64,000 nt of DNA from NCBI RefSeq assembly GCF_013393325.1, contig NZ_QJRC01000095.1, forward strand, positions 558,001 through 622,000, written 5' to 3'. Shown here piece by piece: positions 32,432 through 42,308 of the stretch. The position numbers and the translations under genes were made by a program. The notes below the pieces were generated by a model. That model ran no database searches. It worked only from the letters and a program-made list of their open reading frames with translations, and was not told the DNA's origin. Each line of letters starts with the position of its first letter. The first letter of the stretch is position 1. The DNA is from Pseudomonas hunanensis. GTDB lineage: Bacteria; Pseudomonadota; Gammaproteobacteria; Pseudomonadales; Pseudomonadaceae.

Positions 32432-32537
32432 ATCTGCCTCACGGAGACCTGCTCCGTTGAGGCCCCTTTTCCATTTCCGTGCTGGGAATTCTTCCCGCAT
32501 GGGTGGAATTCCTCCGCACTGCCTGGAGGAACTCACC

Positions 32538-32903
32538 ATGTTGCGCTTCACAGGAACTGAACTTCATGCTGTCTTGACTGAAGCGGCCGTCATCGGCTGC
32601 AGAGTCGTCTTGGTCAAAGACCACGGTGTCTACCTCATGTCTGAGTTCGGTGAAAGCAAATCCGACGGAGGTAGCCGCAAACACATTGCCTATGCCATGG
32701 GCTGCAACCCTGACGTCGACGACTTCGACACCTGGTGGAATCGCGCAAGCAGTGAATTCGGCGGCGACGATTTTGCTGAGTACTTCGACCTTGATGATCC
32801 CGTCCTGGAAAGCCTACGCGGCACCAGCGGATCGCTGGTAGTTGAGGCCGCATCCACCCACTTGTACATCGCTGCAGAGATTGCCCTCTCCGGGAAATCC
32901 TGA
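32538..32903 (+). CDS. DUF3085-family ICE protein
   Basis: This 121-aa protein has the DUF3085-like pattern VVLVKDHGVYLMSEFG followed by IAYAMGCNPDVDDFDTWW and an acidic stretch, FGGDDFAEYFD. The family is common in ICEs and plasmids and has no known activity. The ATG at 32538 follows CTGGAGGA. It is the first gene behind leader copy B, which parallels DUF3577 behind copy A. Confidence 0.75.
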   Translation: MLRFTGTELHAVLTEAAVIGCRVVLVKDHGVYLMSEFGESKSDGGSRKHIAYAMGCNPDVDDFDTWWNRASSEFGGDDFAEYFDLDDPVLESLRGTSGSLVVEAASTHLYIAAEIALSGKS

Positions 32904-33559
32904 ATGCTCTCGCAACACCCGCGATGTCCCGGGAAAGCACGAGCTAGTGCCTCTCTGGGATATCGCTCATTTCAATCTACGCCAACAGCAGCGAGCCTTT
33001 CATCTGGAAGTTTGGGATGGAAAGCCTTCGCTGGAAGCGGCTGGAAACTCGACCTTCGCGGTGCCCTGGCTTGGGCATTGACCCCACCGGCAAGAGCGTT
33101 TTAATGCCTAGACACGCCCAGTTCACAGTGTGAGTTGTAGCGATGGGACTTCCCCCAAGTTGTTCGTGAAGCCATCGCAGGATCAGCTCCCGGGAGGCAC
33201 CAGTGTCCAGGAAGAACCGCTCCTTACCCGCCATTGTCCTGAGCCCAGGCGTATGGAAATTCATCGCTGAGGTTGGTACGGCTACTGACGCAGTCGAGCA
33301 ATCAGGACAGCGCTTGCAAGCCGTATTGGGCATCGCTCTGGCTTCAGTAGATCACCACCTGCGCCAGTCGCTCGAGCTGCTGCTCGGTCATGCTTTCCAG
33401 AGCGACTCAAACTCATCGACGGCTGCCCCTCAGCTACTGGTAACTCACATCACGCCAAAAACCGGCCCTGTTTTTCTGCACATCAAGTTGCCACATGAGA
33501 TCGGTTTGGACATCTCATCGGCCTGAACACCCACACTACCACTGTCCACTTACCCCACC
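32904..33559. other. Region with no supported gene; possible decayed minus-strand ORFs
   Basis: A minus-strand frame of 118 codons (33333-32977, beginning MPNTACKRCPDC) and short minus-strand pieces upstream of it are present. The upstream pieces include one ending ESLWKA and an overlapping 15-codon frame. They could be the remains of one or two genes, but none has a recognisable domain or a good ribosome binding site. I do not call a gene. Confidence 0.35.
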
Positions 33560-33595
33560 GGGAACCCTTCCCGGCCGGGCAGCGTTCCCCTTTTT
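33560..33595 (+). terminator. Hairpin plus T run directly before ardC
   Basis: GGGAAC (33560-33565) pairs with GTTCCC (33584-33589) around an inner CCCGG/CCGGG, followed by CTTTTT. It lies 14 nt before the ATG and directly before the CTGGAG Shine-Dalgarno, so it may work as an attenuator rather than as an end-of-gene terminator. Confidence 0.5.
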
Positions 33596-33609
33596 GACTG
33601 GAGAACGTC

Positions 33610-34548
33610 ATGTCCGATATCTACCTGGACGTCACCAACAAGATTGTCAGTGCCCTAAGCCAAGGGGTCATCCCCTGGATCAAACCCTGGACCACTTCAG
33701 GCTCCAGTGCTGACGCACCTTTCCCCATTAACGCGATCACCCGGCGCCTCTACGCCGGCATCAACATTCCGCTGCTGTGGGCCGAAGCCCGCCTGCGCGG
33801 GTACCGCCAAGATCGCTGGCTCACCTACAACCAGGCTCGCAAAGCCGGTGGTCACATACGCAAGGGCGAACAATCGACCCTCGCGGTGCTGTACAAACCC
33901 ATGAGCAAGGAAGCGCACGACGAAGACGGTCAGGTCGTCCTTGATGAGCAAGGTAACGTCAAGATGGTGCAGTTCGCTCTGCTACGGACCCATTGCCTGT
34001 TCAACATCGAGCAGACCGAGGGACTACCCAACGACGAGCAGCACCACGACGACGGTGAAGATCCGGTGATGTTCATCGAATATGCACCTGCGGAGCGACT
34101 GTTGGCCGCCAGCGGCGCACGTATCGAACATCGCTACGGGGATGACGCGTTCTATCTACCGATCCGGGATCTCATCCAATTGCCCACCAAGGCCCAGTTC
34201 GTGGACGTCGGCAGCTACTACGCAACCGCGTTACACGAACTGACGCACTGGTCGGGTCACCACGCTCGCCTCAACCGAGAAGGCATCACGGGCGGGCACG
34301 CGTTTGGCTCTGCAGCCTACGCCTTCGAGGAATTGGTCGCGGAGATGGGTGCAGCATTTCTCTGCGCCCTCACCGGCACGCAGGGCGAGTTGCGCCACGA
34401 GGAGTACCTGGCGTCCTGGTTGAAAATTCTCAAGGAAGACAAGCGGGCTATCTTCCGCGCCAGTGGGCTGGCCCGCGAAGCGTCCGAGTACCTCTTGGCG
34501 CTGCAGTTGGATCAGTCCCGCGAGACGACTGAACGTCTCACGTCGTGA
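33610..34548 (+). CDS. ardC: ArdC-like antirestriction protein
   Basis: This 312-aa protein has the ArdC architecture. An N-terminal ssDNA-binding domain (about residues 1-130; GVIPWIKPW, WLTYNQARKAGGHIRKGE) is followed by a zinc metallopeptidase domain with HELTHW (near residue 210) and the downstream FEELVAEMGAAFLC helix supplying the third ligand. ArdC proteins protect entering DNA from restriction. It lies between the transfer genes and the relaxase, in the part expected to enter early. A strong terminator follows. Confidence 0.88.
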   Translation: MSDIYLDVTNKIVSALSQGVIPWIKPWTTSGSSADAPFPINAITRRLYAGINIPLLWAEARLRGYRQDRWLTYNQARKAGGHIRKGEQSTLAVLYKPMSKEAHDEDGQVVLDEQGNVKMVQFALLRTHCLFNIEQTEGLPNDEQHHDDGEDPVMFIEYAPAERLLAASGARIEHRYGDDAFYLPIRDLIQLPTKAQFVDVGSYYATALHELTHWSGHHARLNREGITGGHAFGSAAYAFEELVAEMGAAFLCALTGTQGELRHEEYLASWLKILKEDKRAIFRASGLAREASEYLLALQLDQSRETTERLTS

Positions 34549-34564
34549 CTTTTCACTTCAAATA

Positions 34565-34592
34565 CAAAGGCCCCTACCGGGGCCTTTGTTTT
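34565..34592. terminator. Bidirectional terminator between ardC and mvaT
   Basis: A 10-bp stem (CAAAGGCCCC with GGGGCCTTTG, TACC loop) is followed by TTTT. The complementary strand also has an A/T-rich flank, so it could serve both convergent genes. Confidence 0.85.
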
Positions 34593-34634
34593 GCCTGCAA
34601 CGCCGAGCATCTGTCGCTGCAATTGAGCACGCGA

Positions 34635-35000
34635 TTACTGCACCCAGCTCTCGACGACATCCGAGCCGTGCTCCTGCTTCCACTGCTTGAGGATCTTGTG
34701 ATTGCCGCCCTTGGTTTCGACGATCTCGCCGCTGTGGGGGTGCTTGTAGCGTTTGACCTCACGCGGCTTGCGCTGAGCGCCGGTGGCGGCGCTGGAGGTG
34801 GCTACGCTCACGCCCTTGGACGGGTCCAGAATGGTGATGACCTGGCGCAGGCTCATGCCGTACTCATCCAGCAGAGCCTTGAGCTTTTGTTCAAACTCGA
34901 TTTCCTGCTTCAGGCCGGAATCGTTTTTCATCGCGTCCAGCTGTTGAAGTTGAGCAGCCAGTTGAGCTTCCAGTGCTTTGAATTCGGCAAGTTTGGACAT
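34635..35000 (-). CDS. MvaT-family H-NS-like nucleoid protein
   Basis: This 121-aa protein has an N-terminal coiled coil (about residues 1-50; FKALEAQLAAQLQQLDAMK). Its C-terminal DNA-binding part has KRYKHPHSGEIVETKGGNHKILKQWKQEHG, as in the MvaT/MvaU/Pmr/Tur group of Pseudomonas. Such proteins silence AT-rich foreign DNA. Element-borne versions such as Pmr on plasmid pCAR1 limit fitness costs and control transfer. It probably mixes with chromosomal MvaT and could silence the AT-rich defence cargo next door. Confidence 0.88.
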   Translation of the reverse strand: MSKLAEFKALEAQLAAQLQQLDAMKNDSGLKQEIEFEQKLKALLDEYGMSLRQVITILDPSKGVSVATSSAATGAQRKPREVKRYKHPHSGEIVETKGGNHKILKQWKQEHGSDVVESWVQ

Positions 35001-35128
35001 GTGAAATCTTTCCTAGGGTTGGGGGCATGTGTGGTTATATTACCTGAGGCACAAGTACTAGCCGAGCGTGAATTGGCTCTTCAGCTAACTTTTCATCCTT
35101 CAATATGTGCACATATCTATGTGACTAA

Positions 35129-35323
35129 TCAGTCCGGCAAGAACTGGCAAAGGTGGCCCACTAGTTCACGAGGTGCAGCACTGTTGCCGATTTTGAAAAG
35201 CATATCGCGCTGACTACGTGGCAGCTGTTTCGCACAGCGCTTGGCTGTTGATCGAATGGCAGCATCGGTCCCATGAATCCGGTCGGCCAGTAGCACGATT
35301 AAAATGGCATCGTTCAACGTCAT
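35129..35323 (-). CDS. Small conserved hypothetical protein
   Basis: This 64-aa protein starts at ATG 35323 behind a GGAAGG motif. It is helical and basic (ILIVLLADRIHGTDAAIR, then AKRCAKQLPRSQRD). Short proteins of this kind occur on Pseudomonas mobile elements, but I know no function. It shares strand and spacing with mvaT and may be transcribed ahead of it. Confidence 0.5.
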   Translation of the reverse strand: MTLNDAILIVLLADRIHGTDAAIRSTAKRCAKQLPRSQRDMLFKIGNSAAPRELVGHLCQFLPD

Positions 35324-35544
35324 CAGGCTACCTTCCCCCAAATAGTGCCGAACAGTCTACCTCCCGAAAAAAGGACAGGCCATTCCGATATCACAGGTAA
35401 CCTGATGCGCCAGGCTTCGAATTTTCGCACTCGCGAAAAAGGCCAAGGCGGTAAAGGGTAACGGTGGCAATGGAAGGGGGCACAAGGGTAAGAGGCCTAT
35501 CCGAAAAAGCAAAAGGACCTCCTAAATGCAAGGCAGGTACCGCG

Positions 35545-37299
35545 ATGAAGCGCTGGTGGTTCAAACATCAAAAAGGCAATGCCGCGGAGCCCACGCTCGC
35601 TGCAGCGCCCGAGGGGTTTATCCTCCCGCTCTCCTCTGAATCCCTGCTCGGTGCCGACCACCGCAAAAAGCTGCTGGAGCGCATCTGGCAATACACAGCG
35701 CTCTCCGAGCCGCAGTTCAATCAGCTCTACCTCGACCCGATCCGCCGTTACGCCAGCTATGTACAGCAACTCCCTGCCAGCGAAAGCCACCACCATGCCT
35801 ACCCGGGCGGCATGCTGGACCATGGACTAGAACTGGTGGCCTGCAGCCTGAAGCTGCGCCAGTCGTATCTGCTGCCCAGCGGTGCTGCCCCAGAAGACCA
35901 AGCCGCGCAGGCCGACGCCTGGAGCGCAGCGATTGCCTACGGCGCCCTGCTCCACGACATTGGCAAGATTGCCGTCGACCTGCAGGTGGAGTATCAGAAT
36001 GGTGAGGTCTGGCACCCCTGGCACGGTCCATTGACCCAGCCCTACCGCTTTCGCTACATAGTCGGCCGCGACTACAAGCTTCACGGCGCCGCCACCGGGC
36101 TGCTGTACACACAAGTTTTGACATCCCGCCAGCTCGACTGGCTCAGCAGCTATCCAATCCTGTGGGACCACCTACTGTTTCTGCTGACCAACCACTACGA
36201 GCATGCCGGTACCATCGGGGAAATAGTGCTGCAAGCTGACCGGGTCTCCACCGCGCAGAATATCGGCGCCAACCCCACCAAGGCCCTGCTGGCCCCCAAA
36301 AACTCGTTGCAGCATCACCTGCTCACGGGCCTGCGTCACCTGGTCAAAAACGAGTTCAAATTCAACCAGCCCGGCGCGTCCGGCTGGCTCACCGAAGACC
36401 ATCTGTGGCTGGTCAGCAAGATCGCCACCGACAAACTGCGCGCCCACCTGTTGGCTCAGGCAGTGGATGGCATCCCCTCCTCCAATATCGCCCTGTTCGA
36501 TGAGTTGCAGTCCCATGGATTGGTGGATGCAACACCCGAAGGCAAAGCGGTATGGCGCGCGACCGTCGCAGACGATAACTGGCAACAGCGCTTTACCTTT
36601 CTTCGTCTGCAGCCAAGTCTTATCTGGGCCGATGACCCTCGGCCAGACTGCTTTAGGGGCAAGGTAGAGCCGATAACAGACGGTTCCCTGCCGACCGGTG
36701 AAACCTGCGAGTCTGCTTTGGATCTACCGCAACCAACGCCGGAAGGGAAGCAGCCCGTACCCGAGCACCCGAACCAGGATTTTGACTATCTCGACGATTT
36801 GCTGGACATGTTGCAAGTGCCAAGCGAGCTGGATACTGGATCAAGTACGGGAAGCCTTCAATCCGCCGCTGCGGCCCCCCAGGAAGCCGCGGGGCTTGCC
36901 TTTCTTGAGTGGCTGCGCGACGGAATCCATACTCATCGCTTGGTGGTCAACGACAGCAAGGCCAAGGTTCACACAGTGAATGGAATGCTCTTCTTAGTCA
37001 CCCCTGGTATTTTCCAGCTGTACATCACTGAGCATCCGGAGAGCGCCAATGGCCACGGAATGAAAAAAGATTGGCGGAGCATTCAACGCCATTTTGAAAA
37101 AATGGGCATCCATCTAAAACTGCCAAATGGGCGAAACATCTGGACCTGCAGTGTCCAAGGTCCGCGCAAAACCAGTTTACTCAACGGCTATCTGATTCGA
37201 AACGTCAATATAATTTGTAGCACCCCTCCAGCCAGCAACAAATTCCTCACACTGCATCCAGTGCAAGTTCAGTCAAATGAACACCACCGCCTTAAATAA
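35545..37299 (+). CDS. traI: MobH-family relaxase TraI
   Basis: This 584-aa protein from ATG 35545 has the TraI_2 relaxase domain: HHHAYPGGMLDHGLE near residue 81, then LLHDIGK near 135, an HD-like metal site used by MobH relaxases. A TraI_2_C winged-helix-like C-terminus (about 475-575) follows a Pro/Glu-rich linker. It nicks oriT and pilots the strand. The frame is open from 35464, but the Met before KRWW fits family N-termini better. oriT is expected nearby; I could not place it. Confidence 0.88.
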   Translation: MKRWWFKHQKGNAAEPTLAAAPEGFILPLSSESLLGADHRKKLLERIWQYTALSEPQFNQLYLDPIRRYASYVQQLPASESHHHAYPGGMLDHGLELVACSLKLRQSYLLPSGAAPEDQAAQADAWSAAIAYGALLHDIGKIAVDLQVEYQNGEVWHPWHGPLTQPYRFRYIVGRDYKLHGAATGLLYTQVLTSRQLDWLSSYPILWDHLLFLLTNHYEHAGTIGEIVLQADRVSTAQNIGANPTKALLAPKNSLQHHLLTGLRHLVKNEFKFNQPGASGWLTEDHLWLVSKIATDKLRAHLLAQAVDGIPSSNIALFDELQSHGLVDATPEGKAVWRATVADDNWQQRFTFLRLQPSLIWADDPRPDCFRGKVEPITDGSLPTGETCESALDLPQPTPEGKQPVPEHPNQDFDYLDDLLDMLQVPSELDTGSSTGSLQSAAAAPQEAAGLAFLEWLRDGIHTHRLVVNDSKAKVHTVNGMLFLVTPGIFQLYITEHPESANGHGMKKDWRSIQRHFEKMGIHLKLPNGRNIWTCSVQGPRKTSLLNGYLIRNVNIICSTPPASNKFLTLHPVQVQSNEHHRLK

Positions 37300-37356
37300 C
37301 CGCCGCTGGGTAGTGCGTCACGAAAGGGGCAAATCCATCTCTTCCGTGACGACATG

Positions 37357-40300
37357 CTAGTTAAGGAATGGCTCAACCGGAACCACCACACCAAACTTCT
37401 CCAACTGCATGAACTTCGCACCCAAAATCTCCGCAGGAATTTTCCGCTGCAAAAGCCCAAAGAAATTTTCGTCGTGAGTAGAAATAATAACTTGCTTATC
37501 GAACTGGAGGCAGATGCTCCGTAACAGATCGATGGTCGAGAGAATATTGATGGAGTCCATTGATTGAATAGGATCATCAATCATAACGACATCGATCGGA
37601 TTCCCATGATCATCCTTGGCGTGAAGCGCGCTGGCCAAAAACACACTAAGACTGAGGATATTTGACTGAGCAGCACTGAAATACAGAATTGGCGAAATTA
37701 AAATTCCGTTCTCGTCACTCACGACAATATTCAATCCGGGGCTAGAAGACTCAAAATCCGGTTTGAACTCCACCTTTTTGAATGAGGGGTGTGGGTCAAT
37801 CTTCCTGTAGATAGTATTTATAAGATCTTCGTAAAAGAAATTTTTAATCAATGTCTTCAGTTGCTCGATAACAGACTCCCGCTCTGCACACAGAAGCGCG
37901 TCCACCTGATTACGCTGATCTAGCCGCAATTCCAGATCAGCCAACTCACTTTGAAGGGATAAGCGCTTGAGGTAGGGTTTGAAGGAAGTCATCAGTTCCA
38001 AAAGCAGCTTGAAACTGTTTTCCGTGGATTCAAGTTGCTCGGAGCGCACGCGACGGGCTTGCAGCTCGCTATTAATCAGCGCTTGGACTTGATCTAAACT
38101 TTCCTGCAAGTGAACAACGACGAAGGTAGCAAGACTTTCATAGAACGCGTTAATAGCGGACTGAGCGCGTGCCAACTGCAGATCGACCCCTTCCTTCTGA
38201 GATCGAAGTTGAGCAAAATTCACCCATGTGCCATCGGACACCATCTTTTGCTGGAGTGCAGTGCACTGAGCTGCAAGCTCATTAACTTCGGCCTTGGCGC
38301 TAGCAAGTTGCGCTTCAGCTTTACTCTTCTCGGATTGGCAGTGCTCAGACAACTGGGCTGAACTGACACCATTATTGACCAGATACTTAGAGACCAATTG
38401 GTAAGATGTTTGCGACTTGAGGGTACCGGCTTCAGTTGTAAGCGCCTGCAAATCGGCATCAATTTGTGAAATTCTACGAGTAAGCTGTGAAATTTCTTCA
38501 GACAACTCAGCTTGACGATTCACAAATCCGGAGCGCTTGACAGAAAGCTGAGCAATTTCGGCGTGGGCACGGGTTATAAGCTCATCTTGGGTGAGACTCC
38601 ACACAATTTTATCAAGGATATTGAATCTATCTTCTAAGGCACGCTTCTCCACCTCTAGATCAGACTTGTCTCGATCAATGAGCTCCAGCCTTGCACTCAA
38701 TTCTTTGATTTTTCCGCGAAGATCAGCCAAATGCTGGCCATGTGCCTCTTCCGCAATTCGCGTGATAGATTTTACTTCTTCCAGCAGATTCTTACGACGT
38801 GCTTCGGACTGTGCGAGCAGGTCCGCGTTTTCCTGGCTCAGCCGCGACAGCAACGTCTGAGACCTAACTTTCTCTCTGAGTTTTTCTGCATCGTAGTGGG
38901 TTGCGCTACATAGCGGGCAGATATTGGACGGCCATGCACTAAGGTAGTCCAGGCCGGTTGAGATCAAACGTTCGTGCACGCCCATCTGGTCAGCCAAGGC
39001 TGTCTGAGTTGCGTGCACAGTTTTGTCATGGAGGTCAATGGATTCCAACTCACCAAAACACTTGGTCAAGCGCTCAATTTTGTCCTGACCTAGATATTTA
39101 GCACCTTCAGCTGTAGACAGAATAAAGTTATCAGTAAGTTTGAAACCAGAGATCTGTTTCAGATCGAGTTGAAGGTGCTCCAACTTTGCTGCATCCAGGC
39201 GAGCCGCAACTTCTTTTTCAGCCATTTGCTGAGTGATCACGTCAATGCGCGCGCGATTGGATTTTAGCTCAGCATATACCGGTCCAGCATTATCAATAGA
39301 GTTCCTTAGAAAGGCAGAGCGATCATCAGCCGCCTTGAGGTCCTGGTTAATATCATCTAAGGATTTTGCTAATCCCGAAAGTTCTGCGGCATGGCCTGGA
39401 CGGCTCTCTCCCAGTATCAGTTGGCGTTTAGCGATATCATTGAGGCGTGACTCAGACTGGAAGAACCCAACAGAATGATTAATTACACTAGCAATATCCG
39501 CGGAACGCTGACTTGCTGCCTGAACATCACTTGAACTTTGTTCATGAGCACTCAGAAGTTCTTCATAGCGATCAGCATCTTTTACGCCATGATCAAGCCG
39601 GCCAGAAATCGCCTTTTGGCCAATGATGAATTGGCTGTGGAGTTCAATCTCAGGGAGTTTTATCAGTCTATCTGTAAGAGCTTCAATCGACCGAATATTT
39701 GCTTCGCGCTCTACGCTCAATTCATGCTGCCGGGATACAAGATGTGCACTCAACGCATGCTCTGTTTGAGCGGAAAAATTCTCGTCCGCCAACGCGATGT
39801 TTTCACCAGCAGCATTGAGTTGTGTGGCCACCGCATTGAAACCATCAAAGATGGAGAGATCAACAGGCTGATTGAGCTCAGCAATAATATCCTCGCGCTG
39901 CAAATCCAAAGCCTGAAGCTCAACTCGGTTGTCTTGGATGAGTACCGTTAATTCCTTACGTACTTTCTCAGTCTCCCCACCGAAGCTTTCCATAAACTTC
40001 GTGTAGCGTTCTTGCGGCTTCGCCTCTCGAAGAAACCTGTCGATCTCATCTTGGCTCAAGATGACGCGCCGAAAATATTCGTTCTCGCGACCTCTTTCTC
40101 CAAAACGTAAGTCACGCCCGTTTGCACGTATTCTCCCAAACTCTCGCGCAAAAGGAAGTGGAAGTGTTGTTGAAACAACCACCCGAGTTTTAATTTCGTC
40201 GTCATCGATATATTTGTTTCGGAGGATCTCCTGTCCTTTGCCTGCATCCTTAGTCGCGCGCGCAGCACCCTCATAATTAGCTCTATTGTAGTCTCCACCT

Positions 40301-40488
40301 AAACGCTCCAAATGATTCGTGACCGCCCATTCGACTGCATCATAAAACGAGCTTTTACCGAATCCATTAGGAGCAAATATCGCCACGAAATTAGAGGGCA
40401 GATCATCGGAATTTGTGAAATCAAATGTGCCTTCTGACTTTAGTTTATAAGCGCGAAACGCCTCAATTTCAACTTTTTTAATTTTCAT
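37357..40488 (-). CDS. SMC/Rad50-like ABC ATPase of an ABC-3C / Lamassu-type system (LmuB-like)
   Basis: This 1,043-aa protein has a split ABC ATPase. Walker A is APNGFGKSS (residues 39-47). A long coiled coil runs from about 190 to 870, with a zinc-hook-like CPLC at residues 524-527. An ABC signature-like SAAQSNILSLS lies near 935, then Walker B/D-loop MIDDPIQSMD (about 969-978) and an STHD switch His near 1002. This is a Rad50/SMC-type DNA-sensing ATPase. It is the last gene of a four-gene overlapping operon; its start overlaps the preceding gene by 11 nt. Confidence 0.87.
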   Translation of the reverse strand: MKIKKVEIEAFRAYKLKSEGTFDFTNSDDLPSNFVAIFAPNGFGKSSFYDAVEWAVTNHLERLGGDYNRANYEGAARATKDAGKGQEILRNKYIDDDEIKTRVVVSTTLPLPFAREFGRIRANGRDLRFGERGRENEYFRRVILSQDEIDRFLREAKPQERYTKFMESFGGETEKVRKELTVLIQDNRVELQALDLQREDIIAELNQPVDLSIFDGFNAVATQLNAAGENIALADENFSAQTEHALSAHLVSRQHELSVEREANIRSIEALTDRLIKLPEIELHSQFIIGQKAISGRLDHGVKDADRYEELLSAHEQSSSDVQAASQRSADIASVINHSVGFFQSESRLNDIAKRQLILGESRPGHAAELSGLAKSLDDINQDLKAADDRSAFLRNSIDNAGPVYAELKSNRARIDVITQQMAEKEVAARLDAAKLEHLQLDLKQISGFKLTDNFILSTAEGAKYLGQDKIERLTKCFGELESIDLHDKTVHATQTALADQMGVHERLISTGLDYLSAWPSNICPLCSATHYDAEKLREKVRSQTLLSRLSQENADLLAQSEARRKNLLEEVKSITRIAEEAHGQHLADLRGKIKELSARLELIDRDKSDLEVEKRALEDRFNILDKIVWSLTQDELITRAHAEIAQLSVKRSGFVNRQAELSEEISQLTRRISQIDADLQALTTEAGTLKSQTSYQLVSKYLVNNGVSSAQLSEHCQSEKSKAEAQLASAKAEVNELAAQCTALQQKMVSDGTWVNFAQLRSQKEGVDLQLARAQSAINAFYESLATFVVVHLQESLDQVQALINSELQARRVRSEQLESTENSFKLLLELMTSFKPYLKRLSLQSELADLELRLDQRNQVDALLCAERESVIEQLKTLIKNFFYEDLINTIYRKIDPHPSFKKVEFKPDFESSSPGLNIVVSDENGILISPILYFSAAQSNILSLSVFLASALHAKDDHGNPIDVVMIDDPIQSMDSINILSTIDLLRSICLQFDKQVIISTHDENFFGLLQRKIPAEILGAKFMQLEKFGVVVPVEPFLN

Positions 40489-41017
40489 TTTTCTTCAGAG
40501 ATTCTATGATTTCGTTAATCATTGACGCGCGTTTTTCCTTGGACTCCGTCTTTTGATCTAACGGCGCGCCACGTACGAACTTCTCCAGTGACAGTAACGG
40601 CTCCCGGGATTCCGCAACACGGGGATCCAGCGTTAAGTCTGCCCCTAAGAGCTGCTCTTCCAAATGATCAGTCAATTGCTCAAGGGTTGGCCATTTAGAA
40701 AGCCCATCGATTATTATTTTCCGAGAAGCATATTTGTTATTCTCGATCTGGTATTTATCCCAAATCGGCACAGTGCCAATCGTCACAAAAGCGATATAGA
40801 CGTTCCAGGCAGCAAGATTCCCGGGAGGTTGGTGGTGGACCGATACAAGATTTTGGATTACACGCCAGTTTCTCACGATAGCTGACGGCTCATGACACAA
40901 GCAGGCAATACACGAAATATAGGATAACGCATCATCAGACCGAAACATATGAAATGCCATGCCATCGAACTCGGCGGCGAGAAAATCGAAATTGCAATTT
41001 TTAATTAATAATTTCAT
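40478..41017 (-). CDS. Middle component of the ABC-3C / Lamassu-type system (LmuC-like)
   Basis: This 179-aa protein starts at ATG 41017, inside the end of the protease gene, and ends inside the start of the ATPase gene. It is mostly helical with an N-terminal LIKNCNFDFLAAEFDGMAFHMFRSDDALSYI and a charged tail (EKRASMINEIIESLKK). There is no catalytic motif. Size, helical character and place between an effector and an SMC-like ATPase match the middle component that links effector and ATPase in these systems. The assignment is by context. Confidence 0.65.
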   Translation of the reverse strand: MKLLIKNCNFDFLAAEFDGMAFHMFRSDDALSYISCIACLCHEPSAIVRNWRVIQNLVSVHHQPPGNLAAWNVYIAFVTIGTVPIWDKYQIENNKYASRKIIIDGLSKWPTLEQLTDHLEEQLLGADLTLDPRVAESREPLLSLEKFVRGAPLDQKTESKEKRASMINEIIESLKKNEN

Positions 41018-42308
41018 CCAGATTCTTCCTGAGCTCCAGCAACTGAATATTCCCTGGAGCCAAATTTCGGTACTCATCCTCTCTTTCGATGACGCAGCTG
41101 TTGCGCAACCCCTCAAGATGAGTCAGCTTATAACTAGTATAAATCTCACTCTCAACTTCATCGATAGAAAATGGCTTACCTGGGACGACTGCTATGTTGC
41201 CAATAACATTCTTAAGCATGAAATCTTTAGGAACAGGCTTTGCGGCAATATCAGGCGAGGCGACTACGAGGGTGCCATCTTTGTCGAGTAATTTACGAGC
41301 TATCTTAAGAATCTCATCCAATCGGCGAAGCCAGTTGGTGGAGTCGGCGGTGTACAACAGACGACGCTTCTTATCAATTCCACTGATGTAGCTATTATCT
41401 GCACTTCCAGTACCGTCCATTATTGCGGATATCACAACAAATTCCAGATATGCAACCCACAACTCCCGGGCTTCCAGCACGCTGGATTCTCCTGAATCTA
41501 GCAATAACTGGGTATCATAGCGCGTCATGATTTCGTAGGGTGGAGGCATTCCGCCCTTGATCAATGAATCTGCAAAAGCAAGCAATGCAGATTTTAAGTT
41601 CTGAACATTAATTGGATCATACACATTAAACGCGAAAATCCGATCTCGCATCCTCGAAAAGCACTCCAGATGTGGAGGAACCATTGGCGCACTAGAATGA
41701 AGGGTGAGGAGTTGATTGTAACGAGCGAGCCCATGACACTCGACGCGACCATACTGGTGATCCAGACAAGTGGCCTCCATTTCAAACTCCACGCCCACCA
41801 GATACGGACAATCATCATCAATGTGGTAAACGCCCCCCCCAGACATCCCCTGAATGACCTCCTTACTCGGAATTCCCGCCAGTTCCAAGGTTATAAGGTC
41901 ATTGACCACGCTGGCTGCTTGGCCAGTCCGATGCTTGATTGGTGTTGCACTAGCCCTTTCCGCGTTTGGAAGACCCACAAAAGTAAGATTGGCCATGGGA
42001 GGCAAGTTAGCAGCAGTCCAAGATTTTTGAGATAGTCCTGCCTGATGTGCGATTTTTAATATTGCACAATCTAAAGGTTCCTGCTGGCCCACCTTGGGAA
42101 AAACCATGACCCCCAGCACTTCAATGGCGTTCTGATTATGATCGGTCACCACGTTTTTAGCGGGTTCCTCAAACACCGTGTGCCTAGCCGTGAGCACGTA
42201 GGAAAACTCCAGCGTCATGGCATTCATCAAAACACCGCTTCCGCCGTTAACCATCACGCAGTACGACTGCATAATTTCCGAAACTGTTTTATTAGTATCT
42301 AATTTCAT
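41001..42308 (-). CDS. Trypsin-like serine protease effector of the defence operon
   Basis: This 435-aa protein has an N-terminal trypsin fold with the full triad: His43 in LTARHTVF, Asp80 in PLDCAILKI and Ser156 in QGMSGGGVY. The C-terminal 230 residues are helical and of unknown fold, probably the contact surface for the middle component. There is no signal peptide, so it should act in the cytoplasm. It overlaps the MBL gene by 17 nt upstream and the middle gene by 17 nt downstream. A suicidal or substrate-specific protease role is inferred from known systems. Confidence 0.8.
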   Translation of the reverse strand: MKLDTNKTVSEIMQSYCVMVNGGSGVLMNAMTLEFSYVLTARHTVFEEPAKNVVTDHNQNAIEVLGVMVFPKVGQQEPLDCAILKIAHQAGLSQKSWTAANLPPMANLTFVGLPNAERASATPIKHRTGQAASVVNDLITLELAGIPSKEVIQGMSGGGVYHIDDDCPYLVGVEFEMEATCLDHQYGRVECHGLARYNQLLTLHSSAPMVPPHLECFSRMRDRIFAFNVYDPINVQNLKSALLAFADSLIKGGMPPPYEIMTRYDTQLLLDSGESSVLEARELWVAYLEFVVISAIMDGTGSADNSYISGIDKKRRLLYTADSTNWLRRLDEILKIARKLLDKDGTLVVASPDIAAKPVPKDFMLKNVIGNIAVVPGKPFSIDEVESEIYTSYKLTHLEGLRNSCVIEREDEYRNLAPGNIQLLELRKNLDEIIN

